A stretch of DNA of 64,000 nt. It comes from Paramuribaculum sp964487725 (GTDB taxonomy: Bacteria; Bacteroidota; Bacteroidia; Bacteroidales; Muribaculaceae). Below the pieces are notes generated by a model. The model did no database searches. It saw only the letters and a list, made by a program, of their open reading frames with translations, and was not told the origin of the DNA. Positions 52,022 to 61,136 of this stretch are shown here, piece after piece (the first letter of the stretch is position 1; each line of letters opens with the position of its first letter). The position numbers were made by a program, and so were the translations under genes. The DNA lies in assembly GCA_964487725.1 (NCBI GenBank), contig CAZASF010000004.1, forward strand, positions 41,740 through 105,739, read 5' to 3'.

Positions 52022-54619
52022 TTATTTTCTGATTGTTATTGTAAGCAGGATTTCGCGACCGCGTATGTTGCGCGATGATTCGAATGACGATAGGTCGGAA
52101 TATGTCATGTAACTGTATTCTCTTTTGTTGAGAATATTGGTGATGGACGAGGAGAGTTCTATTTTTTTAGATGGGAAGAATGATAACCGCGCATCAAGAA
52201 GGGTTATGTTCTTGAAGTTGTCACGAGTTATCTCGTTGCGGTAATGTTCGCCGCCAATTTGCAGTTGCCATCTGTCAATAGGAGCCAGCGTCAGGTCAAT
52301 CTCGTTGGTCATGGAAGAGAGCCACGACTCGGCGTAGCTGTTCATTGTCAGTTTGTTTGCCGATAATTTCAGCGAGTAGTCGAAACTCAACCAGAAGGAT
52401 AGGGCCCCATTGAGTTTTACACCGGTGCTCCATCCGGTTGATGTTGACATGACCGATTGCATTTCTGACAGCAACCGTGATTGGCTGCGGTTGAACGCAC
52501 CGTTGAGGTTGAGGCTGCCGTGGATGAAGTTGAGGGTCTTTCCGAGTGTTGCTGCAGCCATCAGGCTGTGACCATTGTTGCGCGCATCGGAGTAGCTGTA
52601 GACCACGTAGTCGCCGAGCAGCATTTGCGACAGAGTGTAGGGTATATGGCTCCATGAATGAGACACCTGCCCATCAGCAAAAAATCCGCGGCGCACGTGT
52701 TTGTAGCTGAACGAGGCGGATATCCGTTGGGACGTTGAGTTGTAGAAATCGCTGACTCCGGCTTTGAGAGTGCGGTAATCTGTCAATATTAGCTCAGGAT
52801 GGATGAGATTAAGATTGACAGGAGACCGCCCAATGCTTCCTCGAAGTGAACTCTGGAAATGGTTGCCCGGCTTCCAGTCAAATGATAGTGATGGGGTGAA
52901 ATAGCCTTCATTGCGGTTGGCAAGGGCTTTATCGAAAGTGTAGCGGGAGAAAGTGACGGGAAGTCGGAGTTGAATGTCAACTCGGTTAATCCAGTATTCA
53001 AGGTTGGGCGTGACATAGAGGCTGGTGTAGTTGGTACTGACTGTGCTTTCGGTCAGCCCCGGAAGTTCGGATGGAAGGTCCGGCGTGCGGCTATCCATTG
53101 ACCGGAAATAAGCCTTAATGCCGCCATCAAGACCAATTGATAGGCCGTTGTATGTAAAGGCGTAGGAAGCTGTTTCCTGAGTGGAGAAAGCATGATCGGA
53201 TATTCGTTGGCGCAGGTTCTCATCGCTCATTGTTATGTAAAGTGTCTGCGGAATGGATTCCCACGCGTTTCGGCTCTCGAACGTTACAAGGTGTTTCTCC
53301 TTGAAGCGGTTTATCATACGGAAGCTGTTGGACAAGGAGTAATCCGGTAGCAGAGCCTCCTGCCCGTTGGGGAGCGTTCCCGCAGTGAGCAGGGTCAACC
53401 TGTCCCATTTGGCGTTGGCCTTCAGGGTGTTGTTGATAAATGTCTTTCTGCGGTTCACTTCGTAGATGAAATTGCCGCTCAAAGAGTTGGTGTACTGCCG
53501 TCCGGAGATGTCCTCCGCTATGATGCGGTTGTTGCCATCGGGCATGAAATAGGTTGTGGCGTTGCGGGCCGATGATTCCAATCGGTCGTAGGAGTAGTCG
53601 ATGTTGGCCTTGAACTCTCCGGTTGCCATTTTCTTGAGATTGTTGACGGAAACAGTGATGGAGCGGTTGAAAAGCGTGCGACTGCTGTTGAGCGACGGCA
53701 CACTCGGCAGACTGAGGCCCAGGTAACGGGAAAGTCCAATGCCGGATGAGCCGCTGAAGAAATCAGTCAGCATGTTGCGGAGGTTACGGCCGGTGTTGTT
53801 TGCGCGTATTGTAGTCATGTTTTGGAAGGTGGGCATAATGGCCATGGCAAACAGATCGGCTGACCACAGCGCGCCCTCAGGCATCCATGAATATCCACCG
53901 GCCGCCGAACCGTGAGCTGACCACGTGGCTTTGGCTTTCTCCTTGAGCTTTAGGTTAATGGCTGCCTTATCGGAGAAGCTAATTCCGGACAGCACCTGCA
54001 GCGGCTGATGATTTTCCATCACTTCTACGGCTCCGACGTCGTCATGGTTTATTCCGTCAGTGGCTATTCTGTAGCGGCCACCGAGTAAATCGGAGCCTTC
54101 CACATAGAATTTGTTGATGTCCTCTCCCTGATATTTTATCTTTCCTTGGTTGTCAACATCTATTCCCGGCATGCGTTTCAGCACGTCGCCTATAGATCGG
54201 TCCTGCTTCTGAGCAAATGTGCCCACGTTGTAAGTAATCGTGTCGCCCTGCTCGCGTATGCGTGTTGCATTAACCGCCACCTCTTTCAGTTTTATGCCCC
54301 CGGGCTCAAGGTTGATTGTCAGAGGGTAGTTGGCGCTGTCGGCTGCAAGTGACAGGCGATTGTAGCTCATGGCCGACACCTCTATGCGAAACCCCTTCTG
54401 AGGTGCTGTGTTGAGGTTAAAACTTCCATCGGCTTTTGAGGTAGCGAATTTTTTAATTTTACCATCGGTGCCTTTGACAACTACGGACGCTCCCGATATG
54501 GGTTGATCCGTAGCAGCGTCCCTGACATAGCCGTGCATCACGGATTGTGCGAATGCTCCAACCGCCAATGTTAATCCCGCTATTGCGAGTAACAGCCTTT
54601 TACCGAGGGATAAGTACAT
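52022..54619 (-). CDS. TonB-dependent-receptor-like outer-membrane protein (partner of GLPGLI)
   Basis: 865 residues: signal peptide (about 1-24), CarboxypepD_reg-like domain (about 27-110, MHGYVRDAATDQPISGASVVV), plug-like region (about 112-235, IGDVLKRMPGIDVDNQGKIKYQGEDINKFYVEG), then a barrel ending in GREILLTITIRK. Same general family as the gene at 36385-39246 but without its Gly-rich tail. The ligand is unknown; peptides or metals are possible. Confidence 0.87.
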   Translation of the reverse strand: MYLSLGKRLLLAIAGLTLAVGAFAQSVMHGYVRDAATDQPISGASVVVKGTDGKIKKFATSKADGSFNLNTAPQKGFRIEVSAMSYNRLSLAADSANYPLTINLEPGGIKLKEVAVNATRIREQGDTITYNVGTFAQKQDRSIGDVLKRMPGIDVDNQGKIKYQGEDINKFYVEGSDLLGGRYRIATDGINHDDVGAVEVMENHQPLQVLSGISFSDKAAINLKLKEKAKATWSAHGSAAGGYSWMPEGALWSADLFAMAIMPTFQNMTTIRANNTGRNLRNMLTDFFSGSSGIGLSRYLGLSLPSVPSLNSSRTLFNRSITVSVNNLKKMATGEFKANIDYSYDRLESSARNATTYFMPDGNNRIIAEDISGRQYTNSLSGNFIYEVNRRKTFINNTLKANAKWDRLTLLTAGTLPNGQEALLPDYSLSNSFRMINRFKEKHLVTFESRNAWESIPQTLYITMSDENLRQRISDHAFSTQETASYAFTYNGLSIGLDGGIKAYFRSMDSRTPDLPSELPGLTESTVSTNYTSLYVTPNLEYWINRVDIQLRLPVTFSRYTFDKALANRNEGYFTPSLSFDWKPGNHFQSSLRGSIGRSPVNLNLIHPELILTDYRTLKAGVSDFYNSTSQRISASFSYKHVRRGFFADGQVSHSWSHIPYTLSQMLLGDYVVYSYSDARNNGHSLMAAATLGKTLNFIHGSLNLNGAFNRSQSRLLSEMQSVMSTSTGWSTGVKLNGALSFWLSFDYSLKLSANKLTMNSYAESWLSSMTNEIDLTLAPIDRWQLQIGGEHYRNEITRDNFKNITLLDARLSFFPSKKIELSSSITNILNKREYSYMTYSDLSSFESSRNIRGREILLTITIRK

Positions 54620-54644
54620 TTAACTGACTCATTACTTGATGCTA

Positions 54645-54677
54645 CAAAGATACAATAAAGAACTGTCTACCCCCCCC
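54645..54677 (-). promoter_or_regulatory. Promoter with G8 tract in the -33 region
   Basis: Minus-strand TATCTTTG (54645-54652) is a TAnnTTTG match 25 bases before the start codon. A run of eight G (54670-54677, C on plus) sits 17 bases upstream, over the position where TTTG would be expected. Confidence 0.55.
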
Positions 54678-54697
54678 ATGGTTATGATTTTTTAACA

Positions 54698-54738
54698 AAG
54701 AGAGGCTGCGCCAATATTGACACAGCCTCCTCTCATTA
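54698..54738 (-). terminator. Hairpin terminator after the glycan-utilisation operon
   Basis: GAGAGGAGGCTG and CAGCCTCTC (minus strand) pair around a CAATATTG-containing loop, with one bulge and a mismatch; the minus-strand tail is TTTGTTAAAAAATC, weakly T-rich. It stands about 77 bases after the last gene of the operon. Confidence 0.6.
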
Positions 54739-54814
54739 TAGAGAACTAATCAGCGTAAGTTAACCAATCAATCAAATAGCTGAATGTTCCTGAGTAGATT
54801 TCGTGATGTTTTGT

Positions 54815-55861
54815 TTAGTACACTTTGATTATCCAACCGCGGTTGATGCACTCGTTTTCCATGTCAACATTCCACCAGATAACAACTTTGGAAGTGTCGT
54901 CATCCTTGAGAATCTTGACATTACCTTCGAGGGTGTAAGTGGGGTTATAGCTACCATAAGCATATTTAAACTGGTATGTACCGCTCACTTCAGTGTCTAC
55001 GGCTGTACCGGCAGGGTATGTGATATAGTGACCACCGTAGTCAGTGGAGTACCACATTTCCCAAAGACCAAAGGTGTGGGTGCCGTCACCATTGTCAGCA
55101 TCTTTCCAGGTGTGGTAGTATTCACCATAATACAGAAGGTCGGAGTTGACATTCTGAGTGAACTGATTGCTCTTGATATAGTAGTCATTGGAAGTAGCGT
55201 TCATCAGATTCTGGATATCATTGTCGGTGAAGGCATCGAATGTCGGGGAGACGGTCACGTTGATTGATGCTTTAAGGCCGGTGCAGTCAGTAACAGTGAC
55301 GGTTGCCACATATTCCTCTTTGGCGGAAGTGGCGGTCATTGTTATTACGCCTTCTTCGGAATCAATGCTGACTTCCACTTTACTGTTGTTGGATTCAACA
55401 GAGTAGCCTCCGTTGCCGAGTGAAACACTGCATTCGCTTGACGAGCTGCTGATGCCCATAGGCGTTACGAAGGTGTAGTTCTGATGGGAAAGGGTCATAG
55501 TCTCGGTTGTGTAGACGCTTACTGAGAGCTGTTTGTAGTTGCTCTTACTGTCGGAAACAACTATTCGTGCTGTGCCGTTTTTGAAGCCTTCAATGTAGTA
55601 TTGATCACCTTCAACAACAACATCGGCAATCTCAGGGGCAAGAGAGAAAGCGCGGTAGTCGCCGTTGCCACTCTCAATGGGGAGCGCGATGCGATTCTCG
55701 GAACCTATTTTTACGCGAGTGTCGGTGGCGAGGACCAATTCAAGGTTCTCATCGTCGGCCGTGGCGGGAATGGGCTCGTCATCGTCGTCGGAGCAAGAGG
55801 TGAAGCCGCATATAGCGGTAGCGGCAATCACCATACTTGAGAAAATATATTTAAAAGTCAT
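54815..55861 (-). CDS. Ig-like-repeat lipoprotein at the end of the glycan locus
   Basis: 348 residues. Lipoprotein signal with cysteine in FTSCSDDDDEP, the acidic residues fitting surface export. Two or three bacterial Ig-like repeats (about 30-205; NGTARIVVSDSKSNYKQLSVSV, EEYVATVTVTDCTGLKASINVTV) are followed by an aromatic-rich C-terminal domain (about 210-348; LWEMWYSTDYGGHYITYPAG). Position at the end of a SusCD operon suggests a surface glycan-binding protein; no catalytic motif is seen. Confidence 0.75.
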   Translation of the reverse strand: MTFKYIFSSMVIAATAICGFTSCSDDDDEPIPATADDENLELVLATDTRVKIGSENRIALPIESGNGDYRAFSLAPEIADVVVEGDQYYIEGFKNGTARIVVSDSKSNYKQLSVSVYTTETMTLSHQNYTFVTPMGISSSSSECSVSLGNGGYSVESNNSKVEVSIDSEEGVITMTATSAKEEYVATVTVTDCTGLKASINVTVSPTFDAFTDNDIQNLMNATSNDYYIKSNQFTQNVNSDLLYYGEYYHTWKDADNGDGTHTFGLWEMWYSTDYGGHYITYPAGTAVDTEVSGTYQFKYAYGSYNPTYTLEGNVKILKDDDTSKVVIWWNVDMENECINRGWIIKVY

Positions 55862-55883
55862 AATAATTTGCTGTGATTAATGA

Positions 55884-57281
55884 TTAATTCCAGTCTTTAG
55901 GGTAGAGTTTGCCGTCGTAGACGAGTTCGTCATCGTAGAGAGCCTGGGCTGACGACTGCATGGCGCTCAGGCGCATGCAGTTGCCGAAGTGAACGTGAAG
56001 TCCGTAGCCGTTAGCACGGAGGGTGCTGAGGTTGCCCGTGGTGCGTCCCTGAGTGAATTCCCAGGAGTAGATGCCGAGGTTGAAGCGGGGCACTCCGGCA
56101 AATCCGGCTTCGTTGATGTAACTTCCACCGTAGTTTGTCCAGATGAAGTCCATCCATTCACCGGGATCCACGCCATCAACTGCGGGGAGACTTGAGAAGT
56201 CGTAGGTGTAGATGATGTTATCGCGCCAGGGCTGAAGTTTTTTCACCTCGTAGAAGAGTCGAGCTGCCGCAGCATTTGACGGGGTCACAAAGCCGGTGGG
56301 CGCAGGAGTGATGGGGCTGCCATATTCGGAGTTGTAGAACACACCGTCAAGATTATAGACATCGCAGTAATTCTTGATTTCCTGGGCAAAGTAGCGAGCT
56401 GTTTCATCAGCAAGGTTGTTGACGTTGGATCTGTCATGGTTGCCGAGAATCGAGAGATACACCTTGATGCCGCGGTCCTGAAGAGGTTTCAGGTATTTGT
56501 CGCGGTTGGCAAGGATTGCGCTTACGTTCTCATTGCAGCTAACGTAGACGCGGCCGGTCTCCTCGTTGTAGTTGATGTTTGCAGCGAAGAGCATAACGGC
56601 ATCGTAGTACATTTTGCCGCTGTTCTTAAGCGTGTAGCTGGTAACTTCAAGAGGGTTCATGTCATTGACCTCCATGCAGTGCATTGTGCGGACAGCCGGA
56701 ACTTCGTTGCCATCGTCATCAAGCACATATTTGGTAGCACTATCAGGAATTCCGGTGAGGTCATGAACGAAAATCAGGCGGGTAGCGCTGTTGCGTGTCA
56801 GCTGAGCTCCGGTGCCTTGCATTGTGGCGCGAAGCGGCACAACGTAGCCTTTGGAGTTGTCAAGAGAACCATCGGATGTGATTGTGAGCGTGAGAGCGTC
56901 AGATCTGGTCTGGCCCGCAGCCAAGCGAACGGAGCCTCCGTTAGAGAGCGAAATAAAACTTTCTGGAACAGCCTCATAGTCGGTGCCGTTGGCCGCGTTG
57001 TACTGAGCAACGGCCGTTGCATCGTAAGCGAATGTCACGGTGGCATCGGTGCTGAGAGGAGAGAAAGTGTTCAGGTAGAGGGGTACGTCCTTTGTGTCGC
57101 GAACGTCAACTGTGGTGTAGATACGTTTTCCGTTTTCATCGGAAACGTAGACCACATTGTCGGGAGTGGCGATATCGGTGGTATCGGCATTGCCAATCAC
57201 CACATCGTCCTCGCATGCAGTGAGGGCAGTCACTGCAACTACCGAACAAAGACCGTATTTCAGAAATTTGTTAAGTTTCAT
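55884..57281 (-). CDS. DUF1735-GH18 endo-beta-N-acetylglucosaminidase-like lipoprotein
   Basis: 465 residues. Lipoprotein signal (cysteine in LTACEDD), DUF1735 domain (about 30-180) and a GH18 barrel (about 200-460) of the type that cuts the chitobiose core of N-glycans. Barrel strand 3 has VYLSILGNHDRS. The catalytic strand reads NLDGVFYNSEYGSP: D312 and the acid E319 of the DxxDxDxE pattern are present, but the Asp two places before the Glu is N317 and the residue between is S318. In GH18 this Asp orients the substrate acetamido group and stabilises the oxazoline, so hydrolysis may be weakened. Fifth gene of the visible operon, 38 bases after the LamG gene. Confidence 0.88.
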   Translation of the reverse strand: MKLNKFLKYGLCSVVAVTALTACEDDVVIGNADTTDIATPDNVVYVSDENGKRIYTTVDVRDTKDVPLYLNTFSPLSTDATVTFAYDATAVAQYNAANGTDYEAVPESFISLSNGGSVRLAAGQTRSDALTLTITSDGSLDNSKGYVVPLRATMQGTGAQLTRNSATRLIFVHDLTGIPDSATKYVLDDDGNEVPAVRTMHCMEVNDMNPLEVTSYTLKNSGKMYYDAVMLFAANINYNEETGRVYVSCNENVSAILANRDKYLKPLQDRGIKVYLSILGNHDRSNVNNLADETARYFAQEIKNYCDVYNLDGVFYNSEYGSPITPAPTGFVTPSNAAAARLFYEVKKLQPWRDNIIYTYDFSSLPAVDGVDPGEWMDFIWTNYGGSYINEAGFAGVPRFNLGIYSWEFTQGRTTGNLSTLRANGYGLHVHFGNCMRLSAMQSSAQALYDDELVYDGKLYPKDWN

Positions 57282-57319
57282 GCTTGAAATGTTAAATGAT
57301 TAAATTATAAAGGTTGAAT

Positions 57320-58471
57320 TTATCTGGGCAATGCAACTGACACCCAATCGATTGGGGCATTGGCATTGAGATTATATCCGTTGGCGTAGTCAGCAACCAC
57401 GTTGCCGGCGCCTTCGTTCATCTTCCAGTAAGCTACGAGGCCATCGGCATCGGGATCCACTTTGTAGAAGTGGTTTTTAGAGTTGATCTCGTCTTTGGTA
57501 AGGATACGGTTCCAAACACGTACTTCGGCCATGTCGCCTGAGAAGTCGCGGTTGTCACTGTAGGACTTGCCAATGTAGAATGACGAGGAGTTCCAGCTGA
57601 CTGAGGTGCGGTTGGATGATGAAATGTCGCCACCCTTCTGCACGCCATCAACATAGAACTGGCAAACACCTGTTGTGGCATCGTAGGTAAAGGTGATGAA
57701 TTGCCATTTTTCTTTCTCAATTGTCCACTGTGAGCTGGAAACGTTGTAGGAAGAGGCGAACTGGAGCTGAAGCTGATCAATACCGGAGTCACCGAAGCGC
57801 AGAAGTTTCACGCCTTCAATTCCGAGCCATGTTGAAATACCGGCATCGTTGCCGTCGCCGAAGTCGGAGTTGGGACGAATCAGGGCCTCACATGTGATTT
57901 GATTCATGCCGGAGAGCTGAATTGCGCTGCTGGGGTTGGCCATGCTCAGATAGTTTTCGTTGAGGTTTGCAACCCAGTTGATGAGCGAAGCGCCGCGAAT
58001 AATATAGTACTTCGTGGCCATGTTGGCGAGCACCGGAATAGAAGCGGATTTCAGGGTCACGGGCAGACAGTAGGTATAGTCCTGGTCAATGTTGTCCAGA
58101 TTCTGGAGGTTAAGAGTGACCGGAGTAGCGCTGACCTGTCCTACACCAATGGTAGTTTTGGGGTTGACAATGGAGTAGAACTGTTCGGGGAGAATAACGG
58201 TGTTTTGCTGATATACCTGGTTGTAGATGTCGACCATAGCCGGGTCTACAACGTAGGTGATGCTGATTTCCTGTTCGGCCGGCTGCGGGACCATGGTCTC
58301 GATGGAGTAGGTTGCAGTCTCGGTGTCGCCATCAAGGAGGAGGTTGGTGATGGTTGGAGCACCGTCAACATACACCGAGTTGGCAAAAGTCTCTGTGTCG
58401 TCCTGACATGCGCTGAGTGAAGCAGCGGCGGCAAGAGCAACGCAGATTGTCAGATATTTTGATGCTTTCAT
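57320..58471 (-). CDS. DUF1735-LamG surface glycan-binding lipoprotein
   Basis: 383 residues. Lipoprotein signal (cysteine in LSACQDD), DUF1735 domain (about 28-165) and a C-terminal laminin-G-like concanavalin fold (about 175-380; EKEKWQFITFTYDATTGVCQFYVDGV, AEVRVWNRILTKDEI, GLVAYWKMNEGAGNVV). No catalytic residues are evident. Within a SusCD operon with GH18 neighbours, it most likely binds glycan at the cell surface. Confidence 0.87.
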   Translation of the reverse strand: MKASKYLTICVALAAAASLSACQDDTETFANSVYVDGAPTITNLLLDGDTETATYSIETMVPQPAEQEISITYVVDPAMVDIYNQVYQQNTVILPEQFYSIVNPKTTIGVGQVSATPVTLNLQNLDNIDQDYTYCLPVTLKSASIPVLANMATKYYIIRGASLINWVANLNENYLSMANPSSAIQLSGMNQITCEALIRPNSDFGDGNDAGISTWLGIEGVKLLRFGDSGIDQLQLQFASSYNVSSSQWTIEKEKWQFITFTYDATTGVCQFYVDGVQKGGDISSSNRTSVSWNSSSFYIGKSYSDNRDFSGDMAEVRVWNRILTKDEINSKNHFYKVDPDADGLVAYWKMNEGAGNVVADYANGYNLNANAPIDWVSVALPR

Positions 58472-58490
58472 TGCTTAAATGTTCTTGATG

Positions 58491-59519
58491 TTAGTTATTG
58501 CTTGGATCGAGAATCTGAATAGCTTCGCGTATCACAGGATATGTGTTGGGGAGGTTGTAGTAGTCGTTGACTATGTTTGTGAAGCCAGCGGCTATTACGT
58601 TAGTCTCACCCACAGCCCAATTGGCGAGAGCGGTGACGCAGCGGAATCCATCGGCCATATAGCCAACTTTTTCATCGCCGGGGTCAGTGCAGGATGCAAC
58701 CATGCCGAAGCGGTCAGTGGGCACTCCGTCAACGGAAGCCATGGCAACAGCCAATGCATAACCGTAGGTTGATGTTGCGGTCTCTGATTCAGATAGGAAA
58801 ATCACGTTGCAATCGCTGACGAGATTTTTATTGGCAACATTCTGGGGCTTACCCAGGAAGTCGATGTTCATGTCAGGATTACGCTGATGCCAGTCGTTGA
58901 TGATACCGATGAAAGTGTTTTCGTTGTTGCGGTATTCGGTCAGTTCGGCAGAAGTCAGGTGATTGGTGAGTTTTCCGTCGTAACCGATGATGATTCCATC
59001 AAACCCGAACTTGGCTGCGTAGGAGAGAGCAGTTGCCGTAGAGTCGGTGAGAAAGTCAAGGAAATCAACGGAGTATGGTTCGGAATCAGTTGCAAGAGCC
59101 TGATGATTCAGGAATGCCAATTTGATTGCATCATAATCAATCACATATTCAAATCGGAAATCCATCTGCTCGTGCATGGCAGCCATGTCAGCGGCGGTCA
59201 TTGAAGCAACATCGGAGGGATTTGTGAACACAACTACATCAGTAGAGTCGGGGAGTTCGGCCACGCGGTCGGCGCGAGTGTTGTAAGTCTCGTTGCTCGA
59301 GGGATTTGCAAACCAAAGGTAGATGAGCTTGTGGTCGCTCTCTTTGTATTTGCGAAGGCTTTCGAGATATTTAGCGTAGCTCTCAGGGTCAACCTTATCC
59401 GGGGTGTTATAGATGAGGTCAACGCTTTCAGTATCGGTCCAGTCGCTACATGAAGAGAGGGAGGTGCCCAGCAGGCAAACGCTCAGTAGCGCGAGTCCGT
59501 ATTTATATATTTTTTTCAT
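58491..59519 (-). CDS. GH18-like non-catalytic surface glycan-binding lipoprotein
   Basis: 342 residues, no DUF1735 domain. Lipoprotein signal (cysteine in LSSCSDW). The barrel is GH18-like (RKYKESDHKLIYLWFANPS at strand 1), but the catalytic strand reads FGFDGIIIGYDGKL: D174 is kept, the Asp two before the acid is G179, and the acid Glu is D181. It should not hydrolyse glycans. From memory, the equivalent protein in the B. thetaiotaomicron N-glycan locus is a glycan-binding protein with a GH18 fold, which fits. It follows SusD by 33 bases. Confidence 0.85.
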   Translation of the reverse strand: MKKIYKYGLALLSVCLLGTSLSSCSDWTDTESVDLIYNTPDKVDPESYAKYLESLRKYKESDHKLIYLWFANPSSNETYNTRADRVAELPDSTDVVVFTNPSDVASMTAADMAAMHEQMDFRFEYVIDYDAIKLAFLNHQALATDSEPYSVDFLDFLTDSTATALSYAAKFGFDGIIIGYDGKLTNHLTSAELTEYRNNENTFIGIINDWHQRNPDMNIDFLGKPQNVANKNLVSDCNVIFLSESETATSTYGYALAVAMASVDGVPTDRFGMVASCTDPGDEKVGYMADGFRCVTALANWAVGETNVIAAGFTNIVNDYYNLPNTYPVIREAIQILDPSNN

Positions 59520-59552
59520 CTGTGTTATTTAGGTAAAATAATTTATTGAAAA

Positions 59553-61121
59553 TCAGAGACCCGGTTTGCATGCCCACCAAAGTTTAGTGCCCATGTTGTC
59601 GGGGCCGCCGAGGTAATTTGAAACGGCGGTCATGATGTTGGCGCTGTTGTTGGTGTATTCTTCCTGCGGATAAGGCATGCGCTGTGCACCACGAGCAGGG
59701 TTAGTGACGCCACCTGCGGCATTTATCATAGCGGGTATGAAGAGCTGGGGATATCCGGTGCGGCGGATGTCGGCCCATGATTCGTTGCCGAGATACATGT
59801 TGGCAATCCACTTCTGGGTGATGATTCGCTCCTGCTTTTCTTCGGTAGAGGCGTTGTCATCCCATTTGATTGTGATTGTGGAGTAAGTGCCGTTGTAGGG
59901 GTTTGAGCCGTCGGGGCAGGTGTAGTGTTCGGGCACGGAAGTGTCATCGTTGATGTAGTCTGTGGCATCGCCGCAGCCATACTGTTCAAACGAGAGCTGA
60001 ATGCCCTTATTGTAGAAGTCTTCGGCAGAACCGCCCATGCTCCATCCGAATACGGCGGCGCCTTCAGCACGAAGGAAAGCAACTTCGGCAGCTGTCATCC
60101 AGATTGATGCGTCGGTTGCCTTGATGCCGAGTCCGGAGTAGAGAGTAAATGTGGGGACATTGCTCCAGCCACGACGAACGCCAATGTAGGAACCATCGGG
60201 AGCGGGAGTGAAGTAAACCTCACGGCGGGGGTCGTTGTAACCGTTCATGTAGCAAACTATTTCAGCTGCGGGACGGGAGTCATTGTTATAGCTGATTGTT
60301 GCGCCATAGATGGGGTTGCCACCCGTTTTGTAGTGGTCATAGACAGCGTTGTCAGCGTTTGACTCGATAACGCCTCCGGCAATAGCCTCTTCAGCTTTCT
60401 GCTTTGCGAGAGCGGGGTTCACATAGGAAAGTCGCATTGCCAGGCGGAGCTTGAGGGAGTTGGCGAATTTGATCCATTTCGTAGGGTCAGTTTGATAAAC
60501 ATCGTCAATGAGAGGACTGCGGACGTTGTCAATACATTCGTTGAAGCCATCGATGCACTCGTCAATTTCCTCAAAGAATTTATTGTATACTTCTTCTTGA
60601 GAGTCGTAGGGGGTCAGGATGCTTCCGTCGAAACCGATTTTGCTGTAGGGGATAGGTCCGTAGCAGTCGGTGACGCGGTTCATGGCAGCCACCTTTACAA
60701 GGCGGGCAATGTGGGCGGGAAGCATATTGCCGGAGGTTTCGGAGTAACCTTCGATAATGGCGAGGTTAACGTAGATGGTAGGGATAATGGAGTTGGAGTT
60801 GGCTTCCATAAACACGCGGGTCCATCCATTGTTGGTGTTGAATGCAGAAATCTGGTTGTTCTGGAATCCGGAGTTTCCGCTGGCAAAGTAGCCACCAACT
60901 TCACATCCGAGCAGACATTCGGTGAACTGAGTCATGTTGACATCAGAGGGGATAACACGCCCGAACACGGCATACATTGACGAAGAAAGAGCGTAGTTGT
61001 CAGCATCAAGGCTTCCCGGTTGATATTGGTTAGCGTTGATGTTCTCAAAATCACCGGTACAGGCTGTCATGGATAACACGGCCAATGAGCCTGCAAATAT
61101 TTTATTGAATATATTTTTCAT
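59553..61121 (-). CDS. SusD/RagB-family nutrient-binding outer-membrane lipoprotein
   Basis: 522 residues. Lipoprotein signal with cysteine in MTACTGDFENIN. Helical TPR-like core with the SusD patterns MNRVTDCYGPIPYSK and KWIKFANSLKLRLAMRLSYV, and the late WADIRRTGYPQLF segment. It belongs to the SusD/RagB group that works as a lid on its SusC partner, binding oligosaccharide for import. It starts 15 bases after susC. Confidence 0.95.
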   Translation of the reverse strand: MKNIFNKIFAGSLAVLSMTACTGDFENINANQYQPGSLDADNYALSSSMYAVFGRVIPSDVNMTQFTECLLGCEVGGYFASGNSGFQNNQISAFNTNNGWTRVFMEANSNSIIPTIYVNLAIIEGYSETSGNMLPAHIARLVKVAAMNRVTDCYGPIPYSKIGFDGSILTPYDSQEEVYNKFFEEIDECIDGFNECIDNVRSPLIDDVYQTDPTKWIKFANSLKLRLAMRLSYVNPALAKQKAEEAIAGGVIESNADNAVYDHYKTGGNPIYGATISYNNDSRPAAEIVCYMNGYNDPRREVYFTPAPDGSYIGVRRGWSNVPTFTLYSGLGIKATDASIWMTAAEVAFLRAEGAAVFGWSMGGSAEDFYNKGIQLSFEQYGCGDATDYINDDTSVPEHYTCPDGSNPYNGTYSTITIKWDDNASTEEKQERIITQKWIANMYLGNESWADIRRTGYPQLFIPAMINAAGGVTNPARGAQRMPYPQEEYTNNSANIMTAVSNYLGGPDNMGTKLWWACKPGL

Positions 61122-61136
61122 TTCAGTAGAGGGTGA

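Noticed and set aside
56436..57287. 283-aa plus-strand open frame opposite the GH18 gene
   Set aside because: Exactly antisense to a strong lipoprotein-DUF1735-GH18 gene; Val/His-rich composition is typical of a reverse-strand shadow.
57899..58420. 173-aa plus-strand open frame opposite the LamG gene, and similar frames at 60492-60980 and 27975-28472
   Set aside because: All antisense to well-supported genes in high-GC third-position contexts; no independent evidence.
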